In this document: positions 45,797-58,305 of the stretch, piece by piece
Layout of the letters: the number at the start of each line of letters is the position of its first letter
Position numbering within the stretch: position 1 is the stretch's first letter
Source: Mycobacterium decipiens
GTDB lineage: Bacteria; Actinomycetota; Actinomycetes; Mycobacteriales; Mycobacteriaceae
Assembly (NCBI RefSeq): GCF_963853665.1
Contig: NZ_OY970459.1
Coordinates: 1,302,001 to 1,366,000 of the forward strand
Direction of reading: 5' to 3'
Length of the DNA: 64,000 bases
The notes under the pieces: generated by a model
Told to the model about the DNA's origin: nothing
The model's input: the letters and a program-made list of their open reading frames with translations, nothing else
Database searches by the model: none
Translations under genes and position numbers: made by a program

Positions 45797-47707
45797 ATGA
45801 ACTACTCGGTGTTGCCGCCGGAGATCAACTCGTTGCGGATGTTTTCGGGTGCGGGGTCGGGGCCGATGTTGGCGGCGTCGGTGGCTTGGGATGGGTTGGC
45901 GGCCGAGTTGGGGGTGGCGGCGGAGTCGTTTGGGTCGGTGACTTCGGGGCTGGCGGGTCAGGCGTGGCAGGGGGCGGCGGCGGCGGCGATGGCTGCGGCG
46001 GCGGCGCCGTATGCGGGGTGGTTGAGTGCGGCGGCGGCGCGGGCCGCGGGGGCTTCGGCGCAGGCTAAGACGGTGGCCAATATGTTTGAGGCGGCGCGGG
46101 CGGCCATGGTGCATCCGTTGGCGGTGGCGGCCAATCGCAGTGCGTTTGTGCAGCTGGTGATGTCGAACATATTTGGGCAGAATGCGCCGTTGATTGCGGC
46201 GGCTGAGGGCGTGTACGAGCAGATGTGGGCCGCCGATGTGGCCGCGATGGTGGGTTATCACGGTGGGGCATCAGCGGCGGCGTCGGCGTTGCCGTCCTGG
46301 CAGCAGGCATTGAAGGGCCTGCCGGGTCTGGGTCAGGTGGTCAGCGCGGTTTCGGGTGGTGCGGGCGGCCTGTTTGCGGCCCCGGCGGCGGCGCCGGCGG
46401 CTAGCCTGGTGCCGCCGCTGAACACCGGCCTGGGGAATATGGGTAACTGGAACCTGGGTGGCGGCAACAACGGCATCTTGAATTTGGGCAGCGGGAACTT
46501 CGGCAACGTGAACCTGGGTGGCGGCAATATCGGTAACGCCAACCTGGGTAGTGGCAACTTCGGGTTCGCCAACCCGGGCAGCGGCAACATCGGCAACACG
46601 AACTTTGGCTGGGGGAACCGCGGCAATCTCAACTTTGGTGGCGGAAACCTCTTCGGCAACGGCAATTTCGGTTTCGGAAACGCCTTCGGCAGCTCGAATT
46701 TCGGGAGTGGGAACATCGGCAGCTCGAACTTCGGCAGCGGTAACGACGGCTCGTTCAATCTGGGTAGCGGCAACACCGGCGGCAGCAACATCGGGTTCGG
46801 CAACCTCGGGAGCAACAACCTGGGCTTCGGGAACAACGGCAACAACAACATCGGCTTTGGGCTCACCGGCAACAACCAGATTGGCATCAACTTGGCCGGC
46901 CTGCTGAACTCTGGCACCGGGAATATGGGTTTTGGGAACGCGGGTGATAACAACATCGGTTTCTTCAACTCCGGTGACGGCAATGTGGGGTTCTTCAACT
47001 CCGGTAACGGCAACACCGGCTTCGGCAACGCGGGCGATGTCAACACCGGCTTCTGGAACGGCGGAAACACCAACACCGGCTTCGGCAACGGCGGCACCCA
47101 AAACTTCGGTATCAGCAATGCGGGATCCCAGAACATGGGCTTCGGGAACTCGGGCTTCGCCAACATGGGCCATGGAAATGCTGGCTCATTCAATACCGGC
47201 GACTTCAACTCGGGTGGCGCGGCCGGGGGGGACGGCGCAAACACGGGTTCGTTCAACTCGGGCAGCCTGAACACCGGCTTCGGAAATGCGGGCGATCTGA
47301 ACACGGGCCTGTTCAACTCGGGCGACGTGAACACCGGTATCGGCAGCGCAGTCGACCAACCTGGTTCGGTCTCTGGCTTCGGCAACACCGGCAACAACGC
47401 GTCGGGTTTCAACAACTCGGGTGACCTGACCTCTGGTTTCCAGAACATGAACACGAACTTGTTCGGCCCCAACTCTGGCTTCCAGAACATGGGCTCCGGG
47501 CTCGTCGGTTTCAGTAACACCGGCATGGCCAACGTGGGTTACGGCAACTCGGGGCTCAACGCTGCTGGCGTTAACAACTCGGGTTCGTTCAGCTCCGGCA
47601 TCGGAATCGCGGGCGATGATAGCTCCGGTATCGGCAACTCGGGCAATAACTCCTCAGGAGCCTTCAACCAGGGCGACAACCAGGCCGGGTTCTTCGGTCA
47701 GCCGTAA
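45797..47707 (+). CDS. PPE53: PPE-MPTR protein (PPE53-like)
   Basis: The 636-residue protein starts [20 protein letters not shown], with the PPE motif at residues 7-9. It has the WxG turn (GQAWQGAAA, near residue 57) and a PPE domain of about 180 residues ending in [24 protein letters not shown] sequence. From about residue 210 to the end it is built of major polymorphic tandem repeats of the NxGxGN type (for example [18 protein letters not shown]). PPE proteins are exported by ESX systems, usually with a PE partner; none is adjacent here. gaaagggga precedes the ATG. By position next to nuoN it is H37Rv PPE53 (Rv3159c), though longer. Confidence 0.85.
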   Translation: MNYSVLPPEINSLRMFSGAGSGPMLAASVAWDGLAAELGVAAESFGSVTSGLAGQAWQGAAAAAMAAAAAPYAGWLSAAAARAAGASAQAKTVANMFEAARAAMVHPLAVAANRSAFVQLVMSNIFGQNAPLIAAAEGVYEQMWAADVAAMVGYHGGASAAASALPSWQQALKGLPGLGQVVSAVSGGAGGLFAAPAAAPAASLVPPLNTGLGNMGNWNLGGGNNGILNLGSGNFGNVNLGGGNIGNANLGSGNFGFANPGSGNIGNTNFGWGNRGNLNFGGGNLFGNGNFGFGNAFGSSNFGSGNIGSSNFGSGNDGSFNLGSGNTGGSNIGFGNLGSNNLGFGNNGNNNIGFGLTGNNQIGINLAGLLNSGTGNMGFGNAGDNNIGFFNSGDGNVGFFNSGNGNTGFGNAGDVNTGFWNGGNTNTGFGNGGTQNFGISNAGSQNMGFGNSGFANMGHGNAGSFNTGDFNSGGAAGGDGANTGSFNSGSLNTGFGNAGDLNTGLFNSGDVNTGIGSAVDQPGSVSGFGNTGNNASGFNNSGDLTSGFQNMNTNLFGPNSGFQNMGSGLVGFSNTGMANVGYGNSGLNAAGVNNSGSFSSGIGIAGDDSSGIGNSGNNSSGAFNQGDNQAGFFGQP

Positions 47708-47849
47708 CGTATTGGTTGCCCGACTGGCCTGGGTGCGGCAGGCAACCAACTCCCGATTGGCTACAACGTTGGGCTGTTCAGGTCACGGTGCCGGCTGCAG
47801 CGATCGACATGCCGGCTGGAATGTATGTCCGGCTCGGACCAAAGCAGTT

Positions 47850-47918
47850 TCGGAATGTACCCAGATTTGACGGAATCGTCGATATTGCTGGCGCGATTTT
47901 TCTAGAGTCTGTTCTGCT
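47850..47918 (+). repeat. Right copy of the imperfect direct repeat flanking the PPE gene
   Basis: This is the counterpart of 45635-45700: cggaat, TTTGACGGAA, TATT, GCGCGATTT, AGT and TGTTC at matching intervals. It ends four bases from the nuoN stop codon. A 142-base spacer without a gene separates the PPE stop from this copy. Confidence 0.7.
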
Positions 47919-47921
47919 GAC

Positions 47922-49493
47922 TCAGTGCAACAACTGGGCGGCGTCCTCGGCCAGCTCGAGCAGTGGCTGCGGGACAATCCCCAGCAGCACGGTGACCGCC
48001 GCGCACACCGCAATGGCGGCCTTGCTCAGCACGCCGGGCGCCACCACCTGTGGGGTGTCGTCGGATTCTTCGGTGAAGAACATCAGCACGATCACCCGCA
48101 CGTAGAAGTAGGCGGCGACCCCGCTGGAGATCACCCCGATGACCACGAGCGGTACCGCACCGCCCGACGCGGCGGCCTTGAACACCGCGAACTTGCTGAC
48201 GAACCCGCTGGTCAGCGGGATGCCGGCGAACGCGAGCAGAAACATCGACAGCATCACGCCCACGATGGGTGAGCGCTGCCCGAGGCCGGCCCAGTGGGAC
48301 AGGTCGGCGTCCTCTGAGCCGTCGGCGCTGCGGATCAGACCCACGATGGCGAATGCACCCACCGTGCTGAAGCTGTAGGCGACGAGATAGAACAACGTCG
48401 CCGAAAGGCCCACCGGGTTGTCGGCGATCACGCCGGTGAGGATGAAACCGACGTGCGCTACCGATGAATAGGCCAGCATCCGCTTGACATTGGCCTGGTT
48501 GACCGCGGTGACGGTGCCCACCACCATGGTGAGAATGGCGATCGCCCATAACACGGGTCGCCACTGATCGTGCAGCGGCGGCAGCGCGACATAGACCACC
48601 CGGAGCAGCGCACCGAACGCCGCGACTTTGGTGGCCGCCGCCATGAACCCGGTGATCGGGGTGGGTGCGCCCTGGTACACATCGGGGATCCAGGAGTGGA
48701 ATGGGACCGCGCCGACCTTGAACAGCAGGCCGACTGCCAGTAGCGCCACGCCGACCAACGCCATCGACTCGTCGCTGTGCGTTGCCAGCGCCGCCCTGAT
48801 CCCGGGCAGGGTCAGCGTGCCGGTCGCACCGTACAGCAACGCGACACCGTAGAGGAAGAACGCAGATGAGAAGGCGCCCAGCAAGAAGTACTTCATCGCC
48901 GCTTCCTGCGACAGCAGGCGCCGGTGTCGCGCCAGCCCGCACATCAAGTACAGCGGCAGCGACAGGACTTCCAGTGCGACGAACATCGTCAACAGATCGT
49001 CGGACGCGGGGAACACCATCATGCCGCCGACGGACAGCATCGCCAACGGGAAAAGCTCGGTCTGGGTGGCGCCCGCCCGTTCCGCTTCGCGCTCAGCGTC
49101 GCTACCGGGCACCGCCGAGGCTTGCGGGGTGAAGGAATCCAGTCCCGCAGCCACCGCGACCTTGCTCTCGGCGGCAACGTGGGCGCGTTCGGCCATAAAG
49201 ATGACCGCCATGATCGTGACCAGGAGCACGGTGCCTTGCAGGAACAGCGTCGGTCGATCGACCGCTATCGCCCCCAGGACCGCGCTGTGCCCCGACGCGG
49301 GGAGCGACCTCGCCACCACGATGACCGCGATGAGTGCTGTAACCGACCCGCCGAGGGCGAGCGTCACCTGGGTGCCATAGCGCCACCGCCGCGGCAGGAA
49401 CGCCTCGGCCAGCACACCTGCCACCGCGACTGCAAAGACGATGAGCATCGGACATAGCAGGAAGTACTCGACGTGCGGTGTGGGCAGGATCAT
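47922..49493 (-). CDS. nuoN: NADH-quinone oxidoreductase subunit N
   Basis: The 523-residue antiporter-like membrane subunit is one of three proton-pumping arm subunits of complex I. About 14 helices are visible. Conserved Lys-bearing stretches include LLFKVGAVPFHSWIPDVYQG (pump motif) and VNQANVKRMLAYSSVAHVGF. It is the last gene of the operon, and its ATG overlaps the nuoM stop by four bases. A hydrophilic insert (DSFTPQASAVPGSDAERE, near residue 118) is an actinobacterial feature. Confidence 0.95.
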   Translation of the reverse strand: MILPTPHVEYFLLCPMLIVFAVAVAGVLAEAFLPRRWRYGTQVTLALGGSVTALIAVIVVARSLPASGHSAVLGAIAVDRPTLFLQGTVLLVTIMAVIFMAERAHVAAESKVAVAAGLDSFTPQASAVPGSDAEREAERAGATQTELFPLAMLSVGGMMVFPASDDLLTMFVALEVLSLPLYLMCGLARHRRLLSQEAAMKYFLLGAFSSAFFLYGVALLYGATGTLTLPGIRAALATHSDESMALVGVALLAVGLLFKVGAVPFHSWIPDVYQGAPTPITGFMAAATKVAAFGALLRVVYVALPPLHDQWRPVLWAIAILTMVVGTVTAVNQANVKRMLAYSSVAHVGFILTGVIADNPVGLSATLFYLVAYSFSTVGAFAIVGLIRSADGSEDADLSHWAGLGQRSPIVGVMLSMFLLAFAGIPLTSGFVSKFAVFKAAASGGAVPLVVIGVISSGVAAYFYVRVIVLMFFTEESDDTPQVVAPGVLSKAAIAVCAAVTVLLGIVPQPLLELAEDAAQLLH

Positions 49494-51064
49494 GGGTGTG
49501 GTCCTTCGGCGGTCCGGGGGATGCCCGTACCCACTGGCACAATGGGCGCGGGATCATGCTGGCCGATGGTGGTCATGGTGTTCTCGACCGCGGGGTTGAT
49601 CATGTCGAGCACCGGTTTGGGGTAGACGCCAAGAACGATCAGCAGCGCGATCAGCGGTGCCACGACGACCATTTCGCGCGGTACCAGGTCACTGATTCGT
49701 TCGTTGCCTTTGGCCACCGGCCCCGCCATCACCCGCTGGTACAGCCACAGCATGTAGATGGCCGAGAGGACTAGCGCGGTAACGCCGAACGCTGCCGCCA
49801 GCCAATAGCGGCTGAAAGTGCCCAGCAGGACCAGGAATTCACTGATAAACGGGGCCAGCCCGGGCAGCGACAGGGTGGCCATGGCCGAAACCATGAAAGT
49901 GCCGGCCAGGATGGGGGCCACCTTCTGCACGCCACCGTAGTCGGCGATCGACCGGCTGCCGTGCCGTGTTACCAGGAAACCGGCGATCAGGAACACCGCC
50001 GCCGTGGAAATGCCATGGTTGAGCATGTACAGCGTCGACCCGCTTTGCCCCTGGCTGGTCATCACGAAGATGCCCGCGATGATGAATCCGAAGTGTGAGA
50101 TCGAGGTGTAGGCGATCAGGCGCATTATGTCGGTTTGGCCGATAGCCACGATCGCGCCGTAGATCACTCCGGTGATGGCCAGCGCCACGATCAGCGGACG
50201 GAAATACGTTGAGGCGTCAGGAAACAGCTGCAGGCAGTAGCGCAGCATGCCGAAGGTGCCGACTTTGTCCATCACCGCCATCATCAGCACGGCGGTCGCG
50301 GGTGTGGACTCGACCGCGGCGTCGGGCAGCCAGCGGTGGAATGGCCACAGCGGGGCCTTGATCGCGAACGCGAACATGAAGCCCAAAAACAGCGCCTTGA
50401 ACACCGCGGGGTCCACGCCGTAGCGACCGGACGACACGGCGGCCACGATCTCCCGGAAGTCGAAAGTGCCGGAACCATGCTGCGCGGTGACCACATAGAG
50501 CCCGATCACTGCGGCCAGCATGATCAACCCGCCGAACAAGTTGTACAGCAAGAACTTCACCGCCGCGCGCGACCGCCCGGACCCCTGGCCGAAGCCGCCG
50601 ATAAGGAAGTACATCGGGATGAGCATGGCTTCGAAGAACACGTAGAACAGCAACACGTCCAGTGAAATTAACGAGATCAGCACCATTGACTCGATGGCCA
50701 GCGTCAAGGCGACATATGCGTGCACGCCGCGGGTGCGTTCGCCACCGTCGTTCCAGCCGGCGACCAGCAGCAGCGGGATCAGTACCGTGGTCAACAGCAC
50801 CAGCACCACCGCGATGCCGTCCACCCCCAGGGTGTAACCGGCGCCGAACGCCGGTATCCAGGAATGGCTTTCGACGAATTGATAAGGGTCGCCGCTGGGC
50901 TTGAATCCGGCTGCGATGACGATCGACACCGCCAGCGTCAGGACGCTGACCACCAGGCCGGTCCACTTGGCGAGCTGGCGTAGCCCGGGCGGCAGCAGGA
51001 TGATCAGCACGGCACCCGCCAATGGCACCAGCCATAGCAGGGACAACAAAGGAAGGTTGCTCAC
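49490..51064 (-). CDS. nuoM: NADH-quinone oxidoreductase subunit M
   Basis: This is a 524-residue antiporter-like subunit. [20 protein letters not shown] is the conserved pump region, [18 protein letters not shown] carries the key Glu of TM5, and [20 protein letters not shown] follows. GTG 51064 overlaps the nuoL stop (GTGA); an adjacent GTG at 51067 is also possible. From memory the H37Rv protein is about 30 residues longer because of an extra hydrophilic loop before [14 protein letters not shown]. This copy lacks that insert. Confidence 0.95.
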   Translation of the reverse strand: MSNLPLLSLLWLVPLAGAVLIILLPPGLRQLAKWTGLVVSVLTLAVSIVIAAGFKPSGDPYQFVESHSWIPAFGAGYTLGVDGIAVVLVLLTTVLIPLLLVAGWNDGGERTRGVHAYVALTLAIESMVLISLISLDVLLFYVFFEAMLIPMYFLIGGFGQGSGRSRAAVKFLLYNLFGGLIMLAAVIGLYVVTAQHGSGTFDFREIVAAVSSGRYGVDPAVFKALFLGFMFAFAIKAPLWPFHRWLPDAAVESTPATAVLMMAVMDKVGTFGMLRYCLQLFPDASTYFRPLIVALAITGVIYGAIVAIGQTDIMRLIAYTSISHFGFIIAGIFVMTSQGQSGSTLYMLNHGISTAAVFLIAGFLVTRHGSRSIADYGGVQKVAPILAGTFMVSAMATLSLPGLAPFISEFLVLLGTFSRYWLAAAFGVTALVLSAIYMLWLYQRVMAGPVAKGNERISDLVPREMVVVAPLIALLIVLGVYPKPVLDMINPAVENTMTTIGQHDPAPIVPVGTGIPRTAEGPHP

Positions 51065-52962
51065 CACAGCTGCACCGCCAGGAGCGCCGCGACCACCAGA
51101 ACCGCGCCTACCAGCATCGACAACGCGTAGTTGCGGGCGAAGCCAGTTTGTATTCGCCGCAGGCGATTCGAAGTCTGGCTCACCAGTGCCGCCAGCGCGT
51201 TGACCGAGCCGTCCACACCCGCGTCGTCCACCGCGACCACTGTGTTGGTCAATTGCGCGCCGGGGCGCATGAACACCTCCTCGTTGAAGGCATCGCCATA
51301 CAGGTCGACGCGTGCGGCCGTCGTCAGCGTCGAGACCTGGACTGGAGCCACCCTGGGGATGGGGGCGGTGCCGTACATCCGGTAGGCCACCGCGATACCG
51401 ACGGCGACGACCCCCAGCGCCAGGGTGGTGCTGGCCCAGGCTGGGAGGGCATGCGTGGCTTCTTCATGGACCCCGACGACCGGCTCTAGCCAATGCTGCA
51501 GGGTGCCGCCCACCGCGAACAAGCCGCCAGAGAACACCGAGCCGATGGCGAGCAGGATCATCGGCCACGTCATCACCCGCGGCGCCTCGTGCGGATGAGA
51601 GCCGGGCGCCCAGCGCTTTTCGCCGAAGAAGGTCATCAGCATCACCCGCGTCATGTAGAACGCGGTGACGCCCGCACCCAGCAGCGCCGCGCCGCCCAGC
51701 AGAAAACCCCGGGGGCCGCCCGCGCTCAGCGCCGCCTCGATGATGGCGTCCTTGGAGAAGAAGCCCGCGAATGGCGGCACACCGATGATCGCCAGATACG
51801 CCAGCCCGAACGTGACGAAGGTGACCGGCAGGGCAGTACGCAGGCCACCGTAGCGGCGCATGTCCTGCTCCTCGTCCATGGCGTGGATGACCGCCCCGGA
51901 ACCCAGGAACAAGCCGGCCTTGAAGAAACCGTGCGTGAGCAGATGCATGATCGCAAACGCGTAGCCGGCCGGGCCCAGGCCCGCGGCCAGCACCATGTAG
52001 CCGATCTGACTCATCGTCGAGGCCGCCAGCGCGCGTTTGATGTCGTCCTTGGCGCAGCCGATGAACGCCCCGAGCAGCAAGGTGAGGGCGCCGACAACGA
52101 CCACGGCCAACTGTGCGTCTGGCGCCAGGTTGTACAGGGGGTTGGAGCGCACGATGAGATACACGCCGGCGGTGACCATCGTGGCGGCGTGGATCAACGC
52201 GGACACCGGGGTGGGGCCCTCCATCGCGTCACCCAACCAGGCCTGCAGCGGAACCTGCGCGGACTTTGCGCACGCGCCCAGCAGCAGCAGAAACCCCATG
52301 GCGGTCAGAGCGGTGTGACTGGCTGCGGGCGCGCCGGCGAACACACCGGCAAAGGACAGGGTGCCGAAAGTGCTGAACATCGCGAACATGCCCAGCGCCA
52401 GACCGGCGTCGCCCACCCGGTTCATCACGAACGCCTTCTTGGCCGCGGTGGCCGCCGACGGTTTGTGGTACCAGAAACCGATCAGCAGGTAGGACGCCAG
52501 GCCGACGCCTTCCCAGCCGACGTAGAGCAGCACGTAGTTGTCGGCGACGACCAGCAGCAGCATCGAGGCCAGAAACAGGTTGAGATAGCCGAAGAACCTG
52601 CGGCGGTCCGGGTCGTCTGCCATGTAGGCAATCGAATAGATGTGGATCAGTGACCCGACCCCGGTGATCAACAGCACGAAGCATATCGACAACTGGTCGA
52701 TCTGCAGTCCGAAGTCGACCTGGAGCCCGCCGACGGGTATCCAGGTGAAAAGCGACTGGTGGATCGCGCGGTCGGCCCCATCGCGACCGAGCATGTCTGC
52801 GAGCAGCGTGGCGCCCACCCCGAATGCCGCGAGCGCTGCGCCACAGCCCAGCAGGTGCCCCCACGCGTCGGTGCGTCTGCCGCCGAACAGCAGGATCGCG
52901 GCGCCCGCCAGTGGTAGGGCCACGAGCAGCCAGGTGTAGTGAGTCCCCAAAGAAGTTGTCAC
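51061..52962 (-). CDS. nuoL: NADH-quinone oxidoreductase subunit L
   Basis: GTG 52962 gives 633 residues, the H37Rv NuoL length. The distal pump subunit carries [20 protein letters not shown] (TM5 Glu), [40 protein letters not shown] and a long C-terminal lateral helix region ending [13 protein letters not shown]. The large open frame upstream to 53433 is shadow coding over nuoK. The nuoK stop is 11 bases upstream, one of the few gaps in the operon. Confidence 0.95.
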   Translation of the reverse strand: MTTSLGTHYTWLLVALPLAGAAILLFGGRRTDAWGHLLGCGAALAAFGVGATLLADMLGRDGADRAIHQSLFTWIPVGGLQVDFGLQIDQLSICFVLLITGVGSLIHIYSIAYMADDPDRRRFFGYLNLFLASMLLLVVADNYVLLYVGWEGVGLASYLLIGFWYHKPSAATAAKKAFVMNRVGDAGLALGMFAMFSTFGTLSFAGVFAGAPAASHTALTAMGFLLLLGACAKSAQVPLQAWLGDAMEGPTPVSALIHAATMVTAGVYLIVRSNPLYNLAPDAQLAVVVVGALTLLLGAFIGCAKDDIKRALAASTMSQIGYMVLAAGLGPAGYAFAIMHLLTHGFFKAGLFLGSGAVIHAMDEEQDMRRYGGLRTALPVTFVTFGLAYLAIIGVPPFAGFFSKDAIIEAALSAGGPRGFLLGGAALLGAGVTAFYMTRVMLMTFFGEKRWAPGSHPHEAPRVMTWPMILLAIGSVFSGGLFAVGGTLQHWLEPVVGVHEEATHALPAWASTTLALGVVAVGIAVAYRMYGTAPIPRVAPVQVSTLTTAARVDLYGDAFNEEVFMRPGAQLTNTVVAVDDAGVDGSVNALAALVSQTSNRLRRIQTGFARNYALSMLVGAVLVVAALLAVQLW

Positions 52963-52973
52963 GGTGGCGATCT

Positions 52974-53273
52974 TTAGCCTTTGAGTAGATTCGCGTCGTC
53001 GACCGACGCCGATTTGCGGGCACGGAAAATCGTCATGATGATGGCCAGGCCGATGACGACTTCGCAGGCGGCCACGACCATAGTGAAGAACGCGATCATC
53101 TGCCCGTCGAGATGGCCATGCATTCGCGCGAAGGTGACGAACGCCAGGTTCACGGCATTGAGCATCAGCTCGACGCACATGAACATCACGATCGCGTTGC
53201 GTCGCAACAGCACACCCGCGGCCCCGATGGTGAACAGCAGTACCGAGAGATATAGGTAATTCGCCGGGTTCAT
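52974..53273 (-). CDS. nuoK: NADH-quinone oxidoreductase subunit K
   Basis: The 99-residue protein has three membrane helices, with the conserved acidic residue in [20 protein letters not shown] and the second in [15 protein letters not shown]; both Glu are part of the proton path. Length equals the family norm. ATG 53273 overlaps the nuoJ stop by four bases. Confidence 0.95.
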   Translation of the reverse strand: MNPANYLYLSVLLFTIGAAGVLLRRNAIVMFMCVELMLNAVNLAFVTFARMHGHLDGQMIAFFTMVVAACEVVIGLAIIMTIFRARKSASVDDANLLKG

Positions 53274-54082
53274 GACGCACCACCTTCGACAACGCCAGAG
53301 ACGGCTTCGGGCGAGGGCGTCGCAAGGCCGTCCGCCCCTCGGGTCCGCAGCATTCGGGAGACCGACAACTCTGAGTAGGAGCCATCGGGCAGCATGGCGG
53401 CCACGTCGACCGCGTTGTGGCGCGCGTAGACACCCGGGTTGGGCAGCGGGGTGGGGTATCCGCCGGGACGGAACCGCTCCTCGGAGAGTTCGCGCTGAGT
53501 CTTGCGGCGCTCGAACCGCTCCCGGTGTGCCAGCACCATCGCCCCGACGGCTGCCGTGATCAACAGCGCGCTGGTCAACTCGAACGCCCACAGGTAGCGG
53601 GAGAAGATCAGCGCCGCCAGGCCCTCGACGTTTCCATAGGCGTTGGCGGCGCTCAGTCCGGCGAAGCCCCGGGTCGCCGCATGGCCGATGGCGCCCATCA
53701 GCAGCACACCGAACCCGACACCGGCCACCACCCCGACGACCCGCTGCCCGCGCAGCGTCTCCTGCAGTGATTCCGCGGAGTCGACACCGATCAGCATCAG
53801 CACGAACAGGAACAGCATCATCACCGCGCCGGTGTACACCACGACCTGAACGACGCCCAAAAACAGCGCGTCCTGGGCCATGTAGAACACCGCCAGGATG
53901 ATCATCGTCATCGCCAGAAACATTGCCGAGTACACGGCGTTGACGGCCAGCACCACCCCGAGCGCGCCGATCAGCGCAAGCGCGCCGAGCACCCAGAACA
54001 TCACCGCTTCGCCGGTGGAGGTGCGGACGATGACGTTCGCGGCCAAGTCAGCGGCCAAGCCGTGGGCCAGGATTGCGGTCAC
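53270..54082 (-). CDS. nuoJ: NADH-quinone oxidoreductase subunit J
   Basis: The 270-residue subunit has five helices, including the conserved [20 protein letters not shown] block. A long hydrophilic C-terminus follows (from about residue 190, [18 protein letters not shown]), as is usual in actinobacteria. GTG 54082 overlaps the nuoI stop by four bases; an N-terminal extension of a few residues relative to H37Rv is apparent. Confidence 0.93.
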   Translation of the reverse strand: MTAILAHGLAADLAANVIVRTSTGEAVMFWVLGALALIGALGVVLAVNAVYSAMFLAMTMIILAVFYMAQDALFLGVVQVVVYTGAVMMLFLFVLMLIGVDSAESLQETLRGQRVVGVVAGVGFGVLLMGAIGHAATRGFAGLSAANAYGNVEGLAALIFSRYLWAFELTSALLITAAVGAMVLAHRERFERRKTQRELSEERFRPGGYPTPLPNPGVYARHNAVDVAAMLPDGSYSELSVSRMLRTRGADGLATPSPEAVSGVVEGGAS

Positions 54083-54630
54083 CGAGAATCTCCGAGATGT
54101 TGGGTCTCCCGCAAACCCGCCGCGGTCACGTTGCCCAGGTAGTAGTCCTTATCGGTGGCACCGGGCGCTCGGGGATGTGGCGGCGCGGCCATCTCGGGCA
54201 GCAGCGGGGCCAGCAGCCGGTCCTTCTCGTAGATCAGGTCGGCGCGGTTGTCGTCGGCCATCTCGTAGTCGTTGGTCATCGTCAGCGCCCGCGTCGGGCA
54301 CGCCTCGACGCACAAACCGCAACCGATGCAACGCAAATAGTTGATCTGGTACACGCGGCCGTAGCGTTCCCCCGGCGAAAACCGCTCTTCTTCGGTGTTG
54401 TCCGCGCCCTCGACATAGATCGCGTCGGCCGGGCAGGCCCAGGCGCACAACTCGCAGCCGATGCACTTCTCTAGGCCGTCGGGATACCGGTTGAGTTGAT
54501 GGCGGCCGTGATAGCGCGGTGCTACCGGTCCCGGTTTCTCCGGATACTCCTCGGTGACCGTCTTTTTGAACATCGAACCGAACGTCACGCCGAATCCGGC
54601 TATTGCGTCAAAGAATTTAGCCACTCGCAT
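54079..54630 (-). CDS. nuoI: NADH-quinone oxidoreductase subunit I (2 x [4Fe-4S])
   Basis: The 183-residue peripheral-arm subunit binds clusters N6a and N6b through [12 protein letters not shown] (near residue 55) and [12 protein letters not shown] (near 100). ATG 54630 with aaggaga directly upstream is chosen. It starts within the end of nuoH, with a 14-base overlap. The N-terminus is shorter than my memory of the H37Rv protein, which has a basic extension of about 30 residues. Confidence 0.93.
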   Translation of the reverse strand: MRVAKFFDAIAGFGVTFGSMFKKTVTEEYPEKPGPVAPRYHGRHQLNRYPDGLEKCIGCELCAWACPADAIYVEGADNTEEERFSPGERYGRVYQINYLRCIGCGLCVEACPTRALTMTNDYEMADDNRADLIYEKDRLLAPLLPEMAAPPHPRAPGATDKDYYLGNVTAAGLRETQHLGDSR

Positions 54631-55897
54631 TCTCCTTACTTGCACCCACGGGCTGGGCGTGGGTCTGAGCCGGCGGCTGCGTTGGCAGCGGCGGCGTCGG
54701 GAATAGCGATGGGGTGCCGGTACTTTCGTCGCGACGCTGGCGAAGTTGGCGTGCTAATGCGCGAGCACCGGGCGCGCTCAACGGCCTTCGCAGCGACGCC
54801 ACCAGCGCCGCGGCAACCACGATGCTGCTGATCACCAGCGCCAGGGTCCAATGCGGATAACCCTGGTTGCGCATCGAGCGGATGACCGCAGCGATCATCA
54901 CCCATACCAGCGAGACCGGGATCAGCAACTTCCAGCCTAGTGCCATGAACTGGTCGTAGCGCAGCCGCGGCAGCGAGGCCCGCAGCCAGAAATAGATGAA
55001 CAAGAACGTCCACACCTTGGCCGTGAACCAGATCAGTGGCCACCACCCCGTGTTCGCCGCCGCCCACATGTTCACCGGCCAGGGGGCATGCCAGCCGCCC
55101 AGAAACATGGTTGCGGCCAGCGCCGAAACCGTCGTCATGTTGACGTACTCGGCCAGCATGAACATCGCGAACTTCAGCGACGAGTATTCGGTGTGAAAAC
55201 CAGCGACCAGCTCGCCCTCGGCTTCAGGCAAATCGAATGGCGCCCGGTTGGTCTCGCCCACCATGGAGATGAGGTATACGACGAACGATGGCAGCAGCAG
55301 AAAGATGTACCAGACCCGGTCTTGTGCCGCCACGATCTGGGAGGTGGACATGCTGCCGGCGTAGAGGAACACCGCCGCGAAGGACAACCCCATCGCGACC
55401 TCGTAGGAAATGACCTGCGCGGTCGAGCGCACCCCGCCCAGCAGCGGGTAGGTGGACCCGGACGCCCAACCGCCCAACACGATGCCGTACACCCCGATCG
55501 CCGACAGTCCCAGGATGAACAGCACAGCGACCGGAAGGTCGGTTATCTGCAACGGCGTCCGGTGGCCGAACACCGACACCTCGGGACCGAACGGGATGAA
55601 CGCGAAAGCGGTGAAGGCGGGAATCACCGAAATGATCGGCGCCACAAAGTATACGAATCGATCGATACCACCGGGCGTGATGCTTTCCTTGAGTGCCAGC
55701 TTGATTCCATCAGCCAGACTCTGCAGGGCCCCTTTTGGGCCCACCCGGTTGGGGCCGGGCCGCAACTGCATCCTGCCCAGCAGCTTGCGTTCGGCCAGGA
55801 TCGCCACCAGCACCGTCAGCATGAGAAACACGAAAACGGCGATCGCCTTGGCCGCCACCAGCCACCAGGTGTCGTGGCCGAAGGTCGTGAGGGTCAT
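54617..55897 (-). CDS. nuoH: NADH-quinone oxidoreductase subunit H
   Basis: The 426-residue membrane subunit links the quinone site to the pump arm. Conserved stretches: [59 protein letters not shown] (quinone-channel Glu) and [20 protein letters not shown]. The C-terminus ends in a Pro/Gln/Thr-rich tail ([16 protein letters not shown]). Its ATG overlaps the nuoG stop by four bases. Confidence 0.95.
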   Translation of the reverse strand: MTLTTFGHDTWWLVAAKAIAVFVFLMLTVLVAILAERKLLGRMQLRPGPNRVGPKGALQSLADGIKLALKESITPGGIDRFVYFVAPIISVIPAFTAFAFIPFGPEVSVFGHRTPLQITDLPVAVLFILGLSAIGVYGIVLGGWASGSTYPLLGGVRSTAQVISYEVAMGLSFAAVFLYAGSMSTSQIVAAQDRVWYIFLLLPSFVVYLISMVGETNRAPFDLPEAEGELVAGFHTEYSSLKFAMFMLAEYVNMTTVSALAATMFLGGWHAPWPVNMWAAANTGWWPLIWFTAKVWTFLFIYFWLRASLPRLRYDQFMALGWKLLIPVSLVWVMIAAVIRSMRNQGYPHWTLALVISSIVVAAALVASLRRPLSAPGARALARQLRQRRDESTGTPSLFPTPPLPTQPPAQTHAQPVGASKENASG

Positions 55898-58305
55898 GCG
55901 CCCACTCCGATCCGCACCAGGCCGCCGATTGTTACGCCCAGCTGCCTGTGCACTGCCGAGCCTGCTGAGTTCAGTGGCAGCCACACCACCCGGTCGGGCA
56001 TGTCGGTGACGCTGCACGGCAAGGTGATTGAGCCGCGCGACGTGCTGACGGTGACCGCCTCGCCGTCGGTGGCGCCGATCTCGGCCGCCGTATCGGGCGA
56101 CAGCCGTACCACGGGTGTGCGCGCGGTACCGGCCAGATAGGGTTCGCCGTCCTGCAGGCGGCCCTCGTCGAGTAGCATCCGCCAACCGGTCAACACCGCC
56201 TCACCCGCTTCGGGTTGGGTTCCCCCGGTGGCTGCGACGTGGGGATTGGCGGCGTGTTCGCCCTCCCAGACGCCGAGCCCGGCCAGCTCCTCGCGGGCCG
56301 CCTCGACGGTGGGCACGCCCAGATAGACACCCATTTCGTCGGCCAGCGTGTCCAGCACCCGATGATCCGATTGTCCGGCTCGCTGCAGCGCGGGTTCGAA
56401 CGGGCGGTAGCGGCCCTCCCAGTTGACGAAGGCGCCGGACTTCTGGGTCGTCGGTGCGACGGGGAATACCACGTCGGCCCGTTCGGTGATGGCGCTGTGC
56501 CGCAGCTCCAGGCTGACCACGAAGCCGGTGGCGTCAACCGCGGCCAACACGGCATCCGGATCAGCGAAGTCTGCGGCTTCGATGCCGCCGACCAGCAGCG
56601 CGCCCAGTGTCCCGTCGGCCGCGGCGGCCAGGATGCCATCGGCGTCACGCCCAGCCGCAGCGGGCAATTCAGCAACGTGCCACGCCGCACAGACCTGCGA
56701 GCGGGCGACGTCGTCGTCCAGCGGGCGCCCGCCTGGCAGCAGTGCGGGCAACGCGCCGGCCTCCAGCGCGCCGCGTTCCCCGGCCCGGCGCGGCACCCAG
56801 GCCAGCTGCGCCCCGGTGGCGTCGGCCAGCCGGGCTGCGGCGGAGAATCCGCCGGGCACCGTGGCCAAGCGTTCCCCGACCATGATCACCGCACCGGGCG
56901 TGGCCAACAGGTCTTTCAGGGCAGCCGAGCCTTCGCCGGTGGCCAGCTCGTCTAGCGCCGAAGGTTCTGCTCCGGGAGGGGTTTTGAGCAACCGACCGGA
57001 CATTTTCTGCAGCGCGCGGGTGGCGAACGGGGCGATCGCGTAAATAGGTAGACCGTGTTTGCGTGCCGCCTTGCGCAACCGCAGGAACACGATGGGTGAC
57101 TCCTCTTCGGGCTCGAGCCCGACCAGGACGACCACCGGCGCCGATTCCAGATCGGAATAGCTGACGGTTACCGGCCGGCCGGCGATGCGGGCAGCCAGGA
57201 AGTCGGCTTCCTCGGCCGAATGCGGTCGGGCGCGGAAGTCGATATCGTTGGTGTCCAACGCAATTCGCGCGAACTTGGCATAGGCGTAGGCGTCCTCCCA
57301 CGACACCCGACCGCCGACCAGGACGCCCGTGCGGCCACGGGCTGCCGCCAATCCCTCGGCGGCCGCCACTATCGCATGCGACCACGACGTGGGTACCAGC
57401 GATCCGTGCGCATCACGGATCAGGGGAGTGGTGAGCAGGTCCGGCTGGGTCGCGTAGGTGAAGGCCCACCGCCCTTTGTCGCAGTTCCACTCCTCGTTGA
57501 CTTCGGGGTCGTCGCCGGCAAGTCGGCGCAAGACCTTGCCGCGGCGGTGGTCGGTTCGCTGCGCGCACCCTGACGCGCAGTGCTCGCAGACGCTGGGGCT
57601 GGAGACCAGATCGAACGGGCGCGCCCGAAACCGGTAGGCGGTCCCGGTCAGCGCGCCCACCGGGCAGATCTGCACCGTGTTGCCGGAGTAGTAGGACTCG
57701 AACGGTTCACGCGTGTAGATGCCGACCTGTTGCAGGGCGCCGCGCTCCTGCATGTCGATGAACGGATCTCCGGCGATCTGTTCGGAGAACCGTGTGCAGC
57801 GGGCACACAAGATGCAGCGCTCGCGATCCAGCAGTACCTGCGAGGAGATGTTGATCGGTTTGGCGAAGGTGCGCTTGACGTCGACGAAGCGAGAATCGGC
57901 GCGGCCGTTGGACATTGCCTGGTTCTGCAGCGGGCATTCGCCGCCCTTATCGCACATCGGGCAGTCCAGCGGGTGGTTGATCAGCAGCAGTTCCATCACG
58001 CCGTGCTGGGCCTTGTCGGCGGCCGCTGAGGTGAGCTGGGTGCGCACCACCATGTCGTCGGTGGCCACGGTGGTGCATGATGCCAGTGGCTTGCGTTGGC
58101 CCTCGACTTCGACCAGGCATTGCCGGCATGCGCCGACCGGATCCAGTAGCGGGTGGTCGCAAAACCGTGGGATCTGGATGCCTATCAGCTCTGCCGCGCG
58201 GATCACCAAAGTCCCCTTGGGGACGCTGATTTCGACGCCATCGATGGTCAGCGTCACCATCTCCGGTTGGGCCACCCGGTTTTCGGTGTCGGCCGTCTGG
58301 GTCAT
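55894..58305 (-). CDS. nuoG: NADH-quinone oxidoreductase subunit G (iron-sulfur, molybdopterin-like)
   Basis: The 803-residue subunit carries a [2Fe-2S] ferredoxin domain ([13 protein letters not shown]), the His-Cys3 cluster region ([18 protein letters not shown]), a pair of [4Fe-4S] motifs ([26 protein letters not shown]), and the N7-type motif CEHCASGC. The C-terminal half is a molybdopterin-oxidoreductase-like domain without cofactor. ATG 58305 overlaps the nuoF stop. It passes electrons from NuoE/F toward NuoI and NuoB. Confidence 0.95.
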   Translation of the reverse strand: MTQTADTENRVAQPEMVTLTIDGVEISVPKGTLVIRAAELIGIQIPRFCDHPLLDPVGACRQCLVEVEGQRKPLASCTTVATDDMVVRTQLTSAAADKAQHGVMELLLINHPLDCPMCDKGGECPLQNQAMSNGRADSRFVDVKRTFAKPINISSQVLLDRERCILCARCTRFSEQIAGDPFIDMQERGALQQVGIYTREPFESYYSGNTVQICPVGALTGTAYRFRARPFDLVSSPSVCEHCASGCAQRTDHRRGKVLRRLAGDDPEVNEEWNCDKGRWAFTYATQPDLLTTPLIRDAHGSLVPTSWSHAIVAAAEGLAAARGRTGVLVGGRVSWEDAYAYAKFARIALDTNDIDFRARPHSAEEADFLAARIAGRPVTVSYSDLESAPVVVLVGLEPEEESPIVFLRLRKAARKHGLPIYAIAPFATRALQKMSGRLLKTPPGAEPSALDELATGEGSAALKDLLATPGAVIMVGERLATVPGGFSAAARLADATGAQLAWVPRRAGERGALEAGALPALLPGGRPLDDDVARSQVCAAWHVAELPAAAGRDADGILAAAADGTLGALLVGGIEAADFADPDAVLAAVDATGFVVSLELRHSAITERADVVFPVAPTTQKSGAFVNWEGRYRPFEPALQRAGQSDHRVLDTLADEMGVYLGVPTVEAAREELAGLGVWEGEHAANPHVAATGGTQPEAGEAVLTGWRMLLDEGRLQDGEPYLAGTARTPVVRLSPDTAAEIGATDGEAVTVSTSRGSITLPCSVTDMPDRVVWLPLNSAGSAVHRQLGVTIGGLVRIGVGA

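Noticed and set aside
46271..47532. Two long minus-strand ORFs (300 and 399 codons) inside the PPE-MPTR gene
   Set aside because: The periodic Pro/Leu-Pro/Lys composition mirrors the MPTR repeats. They start inside the gene and have no ribosome site.
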